Below the pieces are notes generated by a model. The model did no database searches, was not told where the DNA came from, and worked only from the letters and a program-made list of their open reading frames with translations. Of a stretch of 42,285 nucleotides of DNA, positions 34,881-42,285 are shown one piece after another; within the stretch, counting starts at the first letter, position 1; the number at the start of each line of letters is the position of its first letter. The stretch spans positions 63,795 to 106,079 of the forward strand of contig JH153081.1 of assembly GCA_000226015.1 (NCBI GenBank), written 5' to 3'. The position numbers and the translations under genes were made by a program. The stretch comes from Mnemiopsis leidyi. Its lineage: Eukaryota > Ctenophora > Tentaculata > Lobata > Bolinopsidae.

Positions 34881-36068
34881 CAAAACAAATGTTATTTCTT
34901 GATTTCTAATGTGGCGGAAAATCAGACATTATATATTTCTATTGTGCCATTTTTCAGTGTTAATTTTTCAGTATTCTTGCTGTCTAATGGTTACTGTTCA
35001 ACTAGACTATTTAAGTTTTCCTAGTCTTGTTGTGGTGGAAGCCGTGAGGCATGTTCGCGGAACTGGAAGTTACACGGCCAAGTATAATGCCACGAAGCAA
35101 CACAAACAAATGTCACTGTAAGACCTGTGTATTACTGTTACTGTATTAGTGTTCCCTGCATTTTTACAGATATGCATCCTTCACTGTAGCTTTACTTTGA
35201 AGCTTTTCATGTTTACATATGCTGATGTGTGTAATGTGAGATTGTGGGTGTATGTATCAAATGCATGATTTGCCTCAATTGCAATGCTTGACAGGTACAT
35301 ATTTTTTATTTTACTTTTATCATTAAAAAACTGTTGCTGTATCTTATAAGTATATTGAGCATTATTTTAGGATTGCTCAAACGGTAAAACCAGCCTTTCA
35401 ACTTTCTTGTGATATTTGATAGTTTTTTACAAAATTAAAGTTACCTGGTCAACTTTTTATAGAAATCCTAGTGCTCCACAAGACCTAATATCGCGTCGAT
35501 AAACAATAATTAATAATTATATCGAATTTAGAGCGATGCCGGCAGTGATTTTTCTGTTTCTTCCTACGTTTTGAACTCAAAGGTTTCGTTTGTTGATTTG
35601 TTGTTGCTTTGATATTTCAACGTAGAATGAAAGCCATGAATAGCAATGGTAAGATAGCACAAATTTTGTCATGATAGAAGTTAACTGAGGTACCGCAAGT
35701 ATCGCGTCTTGGAAAGTGGCACATGTGGCAGCCGGAAAAATTATCTCAATACGCCTGCAGCTTTTCCAAAGGCCCGGTTAGTTTCACCAGTATTCCACCA
35801 TCACGTTCAAATAACACAAGGCGGAATACTGCACGGTAAATAGAATTTGATTAAGGGTGAAGTACGCTCAAACAGGGATGGTACACTAAATTTTCTTGCT
35901 GCTCTGACGCGTCAGGACAAGCCACTTCCTGCTTGTCACCTTACAAAAGTTCACCCCAGCTTCACCTAGGGAGAAGGATATTTAATTATCTCTGGCCTGC
36001 TTGTCTATCTCTAAAACTTTCACATCTAGTGCTGTGGCCAGGGCTCAGAGCGTGCCCACGTTTAATTT

Positions 36069-36426
36069 AATATCCTTTTAGACCCGAGTCTTTCGCACGT
36101 CTTTTCAGTTTTTGTTCTGTCTCTAATTCTTGCAGGGTCATGAAGCCCACTAACCCAGCTGTATCTTCAGCTCTTTAAAAAGGATTTTTAATGTCAAGCA
36201 GGCACTCTGTTAGTCTGTTATTTATAACAAGGTTCAAGTACTCGGGTGTCAGTGCATTACCAGGCGTAGGCTCGTTGCCAAGGGAACTGCTAAATCTTCC
36301 ATCTTTCATGGGCCTGAACACTTCCCTCTTACAAAACGCCGTGAGATCTAAAAACAAAAGGCCGGAAGAAAATTTGCGGTGCTGGGTCTCCGGGTGTAAA
36401 AGTGTGTAAGTGGCACTTAAAAACAT
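36069..36426 (-). pseudogene. Unrecognised reading frame interrupted by a stop
   Basis: On the - strand, a protein-like frame runs TPGNALTPEYLNLVINNRL to LLDIKNPF and meets a TAA at 36174-36176. It then stays open in the same frame for 34 codons (FMTLQELETEQKLKRRAKDS). A tttttag acceptor-like site lies near 36350. The continuing charged, helix-like sequence after the stop suggests a once longer gene or a mobile-element protein that has decayed. No family was recognised. Confidence 0.35.
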
Positions 36427-37688
36427 TTAGAGTTTCGAAGGAAATTCTAATGCTGACTCCGAAACTACAAGGATATCAGAGTCCCGAGAATTGATTGTGA
36501 TTCACCGCAACGTGCTAGAAAATTTGAATTCATTGCTAGCTTACTATTTTCCTCACATTCAGAACATACCTTCTTCAAGTCGTGTCAGTTTTGTGGTATA
36601 GGCTGTCCTTGTGCGTTGATAACTTATAATCGGTTTATGATGAAAGTGAAACTTAAAATTAAAACATCTAGATTGTCGATTTAAGTAAATCTCTGATTTT
36701 TTGTTTGCTCTAGTGTGGTAGTGTGGATCTATACAAGCCTTGGTATCTGTCGATTCCTGCTACACTGACACACATGCTGTCTCGAAAGAAGAGGCTAGCT
36801 ACCGAACTAACTAGTCTAACTTTCCTAGGCCTAATCTTATTTTGCGTTTGTCGTTTACTCTAATGTTGTTATTGCAATCAGTCGTAATAGCACTATCTAA
36901 ACTGCAAATGATAACTCTTATCTTATCTATTTCACGGCAGTATGAACTCATTTTAATAACTTAGATCATAGTATTCTAGTAATCTGATGTTTTTCGTTTC
37001 TACACACGACCTCAATGACGCTCAAAGAAGCAATTCTATCAAATAAATATTAGTTTAAGGCTTCATCATTATGCATCTTGCCTGATTTAAAGATCGTACA
37101 TAATCACTTTTTTAATTGCATCATCGTGCCCGCTTACGAAGAACATTCATTTTGATATCATTCATCATTACTACTTTACTATATGATCTTTCCATATGTG
37201 AACGCAAATCAGGAAATAGAGTTATTCTAGACTCGACCCGCAGATCCCAGACAATAACAAGCCTGATTCTATTTCCTCTCTCTATCTTTTTCTCTCTTAG
37301 TACTACAATAATCCCTTGACTCGAGTTTCTTAGTTTTACTCCAGTAGGCGTATATACACGTTATTTTGATTAGAAATATTTAGTGTGGTACTCATGTTTA
37401 GTGAGGTATTCTTTCTTATTTGACAAATCTTCCTTAGTACCATTAATGGAAATTATGATGACATCTTTCAACGTTTTTTGAGAAAGCGAAACCTAGGCCC
37501 TGTTTTTCCAGACGGTTGACACTTCCTAATCATTCTATATACTGGGCCTGCTTTCTTGTGTCTTTTCTTTGATATTGTGATGTAAAATAAACAATTTAGA
37601 TCGTGTAAATCGTAAGATAAATTCTGGAGCTTTAAAACTAAAAACTACCGCTGTAGTGAAGCACACAAGTTAACCGAGAGCAGAAACC

Positions 37689-40600
37689 ATGGATAACGTT
37701 GACACTATGGAGGAAGAACCCCAACAAAAACTAAATGTTGTGGGAATGGTTGGTCTAATCGTCTTCTATCTGATTATCTTCCTCGCTGGAATCCTCTCCC
37801 ATAAGTGAGCTTTCTCTAGTACATTCACCAATTTGATTATTCTAACATTCTATTCTATAATTCACAATTGAATTATCCTAAATGTGTAAATGGCAACCAA
37901 ACCAGCATCATGAAATTTCCGTAAATAAAACCAGTCATTATCAGTTATTATATAACAACCAATACTGTTTCAATCAGAGCACTGAAAAGAGGAGGCAGGA
38001 AAGAGATCCAGAAGAGTCAGGTAGAAAACAAGACCGAGGATATGATGTTGGCGGGTCGCGACATCAACTACTTCGTGGGTGTCTTCACCATGACCGCTAC
38101 TTGGGTCGGTGGAGGTTATATTAACGGTAAGTCGGCAACTCGGCAGCTTTGAGCTTCCTCAGCAAGATTCAATGAGATTGAAAAATAAACAACAGAATTG
38201 GGCATGTGGCAAAAAAATTTAGCATGTAGGACTTAGCATTCACAAACAGTCCTATTTCCGCAATACTTTTTCATAACCATATTATTATCATAAACATAAA
38301 TATGTTCCCAGGAACTGCAGAGTCAGTGATCAAGAATGGTCTGGTCTGGACTCAGGCCCCAATCGGTTACTCGATATCTCTGTTCCTAGGAGGTCTTTTC
38401 TTTGCTGAGAAGATGAGGACGAAGAAGTTTGTTACCATGCTGGACCCGTTGCAGGAAAAGTACGGAAAGCCTCTGGGAGGTCTCTTCTACATCCCCGCTT
38501 TCTCGGGAGAGGTAAGACTCTTCTACAATAATTATGTGTTGTTCAGTTTTGTGGGTTAATTTTTACTTCATGTATACTTTGAGGTTGCTGATTAGCTATA
38601 TCATAAATCTTAAGATAGTTTAATTATCGCTTGAATGCCGGACGGTACCCCAATACTCATGATTAAATAGTGATCTAGCATCGAAAAAGAAAACTATTTT
38701 TCTAAAAAAAGTGATTTCAATACATTATTGCATTCAAAAAAATGAAATTGAACAAGCAAATATAGAAATTTTCTTATTCAAATATTCAGTTGATGAGTTT
38801 TATGATACCATTTTACCTATACAAAATTCAAAAAGTCATTGTATTGTGGAGCGTATATGAGTATAAGCCATTAAAACCTAAGATTACGTAACTGTAAAAG
38901 ATCCAGGATGTACCCTTTTCAAAGAAACGTTACAAAAAAAACACCAAAATACAAATTCACTACTTAGAAGTTTATCATTTTAACTGTATCCATATGAACT
39001 GTCACGTCAGAAGGCCCTCGCTAAGCATTCGCCCTAGCTTTTTAGTTCTCAAGCGGCCACTGAGTACCAGAAACTCTAAAGCAAAAAGCCGCCCTTTTTA
39101 AGTAGCCCACATATCTCTCTCGCAATTCTTGTTTCCTACAAATCACGATTATTGGATAAGCAGCTGCGTAGAGTAGTGGAAGCATAAATTCGGTAAAACC
39201 TACGAGAACTCCCAATCTTATTGTTAAATTCTGATCACTGTATTTATTTAGATGGTGTTTATTATTAACGAGAAAAATCGTCAAAAGTACAAAGACATAT
39301 GCAATATGACAGAAGGAAAACAGTACAGAGATTAGAAAAACTGTCACAGACACGTGCCGAGAAGGATCAGGTAACAATGGACTGGATTCCGTTACACTTT
39401 CTCGGAACGATTTACGTATATGCTTCGTCTGGAGTATCATGCATACAATGACCACAAAAATCGGAACCAGGAAATAGATAACTGCAAAAACTGTTATGCC
39501 GATATTAATGAAACCGATGCCTACGTCACAGTTTTTTTTGTGCGAATGTGTCAGAGATATCTCAGTTGATGTCAAATTTAGGTCAAGGTAACTGAAGCAC
39601 GAGAGATACCATGCCATGTCCAGCCCTGGAAAATTAAGTGAAGTCATCAGGACCAAAAAAAGAGAACCACAAATCGCTGTTTTCGTGTCCTTGCAGAGAT
39701 TTTTGCTAAGAAAAATAGCAACAATGCCATCCCCGAAATGAAGCAAGGTAATGATCACACAGAGACAGGACAATATTTTCATCCAACGGCCGGTAGGGAT
39801 TCTGCGAAACGGGTCTCTCACTTGTTTCGTAAAAGAGAAGGTAAGCAACATGTTGATTAGTTTTGAGCAGCTGTTGCCCGGTGATGCAGTGATGGAGTGG
39901 TAGATTAGACCATGGTATAGGTGTCCCGTGTCAAGATGGCCGACAAAGACAAGAATACTAATAAGGGCTAGCACCATTGCTCCTTGAGCTCTTACAACAT
40001 CCGCCAGAGCGATTCCCATGAACAAACGAGGGGCGAACTTAGTTCTGTCGTTGTAGTAGTTTTTGAGTATAATCATGTTTTGGGTCACAACAATGATTGA
40101 AAGTGTTAAATAAGCTGGAGATAGGTCAAAAATAGCACCCTTAAAAATATTCTCCAGCACTTCTGATGACAATCCACGTATAAGCATAGATTGAGTAAAA
40201 TTGGACATCGCTTAAGTGTATCTCTAGGTTCAATGTGGTTAATACTTTAATATAAACATAAATTTGAACTAAAATGGCGAAGAAAAATGTATAATGATTA
40301 TGTTATGTTCGAGGCGATAATAGTTGAACCTCCGTGAAGGTTATTGACAAAAGAAAAACTCGCGAACTGGTTCTGATGAACTCTCTGTACGAGAATAAGT
40401 TCAATCTATTTCCAACTACTTTAATGCCTGCCGTATACTACCTGACCGCCCTTAAGTTGAAGATGAGAAGGTCCGCAGTAAAGGATGTGAAATCTAAATA
40501 TAGGGCAAGAGATAGGTAGCTAGGATATCGATACTACTCAAGATAAAGTATTGGAGTAACGGAAAGTTGACTTAACAAAGTCAAGCTACATGCCCTTTCA

Positions 40601-41787
40601 GTAATTGCTGGGATTTGTGATATAGCTGTTCATAAGTACATAGTAAGTTACTATGTTGTAAGTTACTATTAGTAACGCAACAATAGCCAAGAATTCTTGG
40701 GTGAAGGAGTATCTTTTCCAGCTTAATTGATTCCTTCAATACAAAATTGAGAATCTAGATCTCTGAGAGGCAGAATTTTGAAATACGATTATTAGAGTCT
40801 TTAAACCGGAATATATTTATCTTTTGCTTGGTATTTAAAGTTCGAACTTTCTCAACAATTAAATTTTTGCAGATTCTCTGGTCGGCCTCTATACTCGCTG
40901 CACTGGGAACATCGCTTAGAGTTATCTGCGGTATTGATGATACAGCCTCTATTATTGCCAGCGCTGCAATTGCCATGACTTACACACTTTTCGGAGGTAA
41001 AATAGATAGAACTACAAGTTTTCAACCTTCATCAGAATAACTTCTTTACCTGAGTTGCTGCTGCAACTTTTATGTATTTTTTCTAGAATAACCATAACCA
41101 CACTTAGGCAATATAAAATTTAGATCTAACCTAAATCTAACAAGAATTAAATATCATTTCAGGGCTGTACTCAGTGGCTTTTACCGATGTATTCCAACTG
41201 ATATGTATTTTCTTCGGCTTGATATTTGCCATTCCATTTATGAGCAGTAACATTAATGTGGATAGTCCTCTGAGGAGCAGCAACTTGACTATGTTCGTGG
41301 ATCAGGAGCAAGACTACTCTAAGTTCTTCGGAAAGCTCGAGAAAAGCGATGTGGGAGTTTGGGTAACCGATGATTTTAAACTAACCTCTTTTTAACAGCT
41401 TCAAGTACTGTTGCAGGGTCAACGAGTTCGACAGAGAATGCGGGATGGACCGCAACATAAAATCTTTTTGCATCTAATACAGATTTTTAGCCCGGAGTGA
41501 AATGGACTTTATTAACTTCATCTCTCCTGAAATAACAATCATTTTTCATAGAGTACCACGTTTGATCATGAAACCAATTCTTCGTTCTCCAAAGACACCA
41601 CGGAAAGGTTTTTATACGTACTTTCCCGCCCAGATCGACTACGCTATCATGCTGGTGTTTGGAGGGATTCCATGGCAAGCTTACTTCCAAAGAGTCTTGT
41701 CTGCAAGAGATGTCAGTGTCGCTAAAACTCTTTCCTTCATAGCCGCTTTCGGATGCTTCTCTGCTGCCATACCCTCCATTGTCATCG
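37689..41787 (+). CDS. SLC5A7-like: High-affinity choline transporter (SLC5A7-like), copy 2, exons 1-6
   Basis: Paralogue of the transporter at 23106-27595, with the same exon borders and phases: 37689-37804, 37978-38126, 38312-38511, 40873-40996, 41163-41362, 41634-41787. These give about 314 codons with no stops. The same hallmarks are present ([46 protein letters not shown]). The N-terminus is four residues longer and more acidic. Exon 6 ends at a good donor (gtaagt) and exon 7 is not seen before the window ends, so the gene is cut by the edge and not shown to be broken. Intron 3 is 2,361 nt against 219 nt in copy 1, because it holds an antisense receptor gene. Confidence 0.9.
39042..40208 (-). 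CDS. Rhodopsin-like seven-transmembrane receptor nested in transporter intron 3
   Basis: Intact single-exon gene of 388 residues, antisense to its host. Hydrophobic segments at about 30-50, 60-88, 143-167, 230-259, 285-314 and 330-356 are clear, with a weaker TM3 at about 100-128 and an extra hydrophobic stretch at 180-205. TM1 has TQN where GN is usual, TM2 has the conserved LAD, and TM3 ends VRDPFRRIP in place of DRY. TM7 has AAAYPIIVI instead of NPxxY. An N-terminal NFT is a possible glycosylation site. It is only distantly like the tandem receptors at 1.8-8.8 kb. Likely a plasma-membrane receptor with unknown ligand. Confidence 0.82.
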   Translation of the reverse strand: MSNFTQSMLIRGLSSEVLENIFKGAIFDLSPAYLTLSIIVVTQNMIILKNYYNDRTKFAPRLFMGIALADVVRAQGAMVLALISILVFVGHLDTGHLYHGLIYHSITASPGNSCSKLINMLLTFSFTKQVRDPFRRIPTGRWMKILSCLCVIITLLHFGDGIVAIFLSKNLCKDTKTAICGSLFLVLMTSLNFPGLDMAWYLSCFSYLDLNLTSTEISLTHSHKKNCDVGIGFINIGITVFAVIYFLVPIFVVIVCMILQTKHIRKSFRESVTESSPLLPDPSRHVSVTVFLISVLFSFCHIAYVFVLLTIFLVNNKHHLNKYSDQNLTIRLGVLVGFTEFMLPLLYAAAYPIIVICRKQELRERYVGYLKRAAFCFRVSGTQWPLEN

Positions 41788-42285
41788 GTAAGTGTTGAAC
41801 CAATCAGATTTGAATTTGAAAATCTGGTCCATTTATTTGACAGAAAATTATACAGTTAATTAGAAAACAAGAATTGCGGCCGCTTTCATTGTGTCAGGCG
41901 ACCGCTGAATTTCCCGTATCTTGCCGTCGCTTATTATTCCTCGAGGAATGAGGAATCAAAATACGCAACCTCGTACCAGACGTAATTTCGGTTAGTTGTT
42001 CTACACGTGTAAAATCAGACGCGCGAATTCACGCAGCCGTTCGATGCAGCCACGATTGAAAAATTGCACGCGCAAAGTTTAGACACAATTGCGCGTTCTT
42101 TTCATCGTTTATTTCAAATATCTTAACTCAGCAATGTATGACGTCGTTATTGTATTGTATGTGCTGCCTTCATCATTTATTCATGCTGCGTTGTGTTTAT
42201 GCTTCTGGCGTGAATTAGTCGTTAAAAGGTATTTGGTCGGAGCTGAGATTAAATAGTGCTCATATATTTATTTCTCTCTGTCATT
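41788..42285. other. Intron 6 of transporter copy 2, to the window end
   Basis: No exon 7 equivalent is seen. A perfect 14-nt palindrome (attcctcgaggaat) lies at 41936-41949. The stretch around 41870-42070 is less AT-rich than its surroundings and may be part of a dispersed repeat. Confidence 0.5.

Larger units (their letters stand above)
33717..37688. other. Region upstream of the dynein exons and 5' of transporter copy 2
   Basis: Mostly AT-rich non-coding sequence. I looked on the - strand for the AAA2 P-loop and AAA1 motifs that should precede exon 33637-33716 and found none. Two unrecognised coding-like fragments (34628-34880 and 36069-36426, both -) are listed separately. Confidence 0.55.

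Overview
The window is animal nuclear DNA. It is AT-rich and intron-rich, with standard GT/AG introns, a ciliary dynein heavy chain, choline transporters and seven-transmembrane receptors. No prokaryotic features are visible. Intronless receptors in a tandem cluster and duplicated choline transporters suggest an early-branching or marine invertebrate, possibly a cnidarian. That placement is inference, and the species cannot be fixed from the sequence.

Layout. (1) 1-8.9 kb: three tandem, single-exon rhodopsin-like receptor genes on the + strand (1769-2878, 5375-6499, 7735-8832). They are clear paralogues with almost identical nucleotide sequence over extracellular loop 1 and TM3. (2) 8.9-33.7 kb: part of a dynein heavy chain on the - strand. 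I assembled twenty exons by matching splice phases. They run in one open frame of about 1,085 codons from the end of AAA2 through AAA3 and AAA4 into the first strand of the stalk coiled coil. Neither the 5' part (tail, linker, AAA1) nor the 3' part (rest of stalk, AAA5, AAA6) was found. (3) 23.1-27.6 kb: a complete 12-exon SLC5A7-like choline transporter on the + strand, wholly inside a 9-kb dynein intron. (4) 33.7-37.7 kb: mostly non-coding, with two unrecognised coding-like fragments. (5) 37.7 kb to the end: a second SLC5A7-like gene on the + strand, exons 1-6 only, cut by the window end. Its intron 3 holds a fourth single-exon receptor gene on the opposite strand (39042-40208).

The main theme is nesting and duplication. 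An antisense choline transporter sits inside a dynein intron, and an antisense receptor sits inside an intron of the second choline transporter. Paralogues keep near-identical patches. The acceptor of one dynein exon has been amplified into a minisatellite of about eight copies, so decoy 3' splice sites stand in front of the real one. The first choline transporter carries a decayed copy of its own exon 2 in the next intron. The genes do not form an operon or one pathway: dynein drives cilia, SLC5A7 recovers choline for acetylcholine synthesis, and the receptors have unknown ligands.
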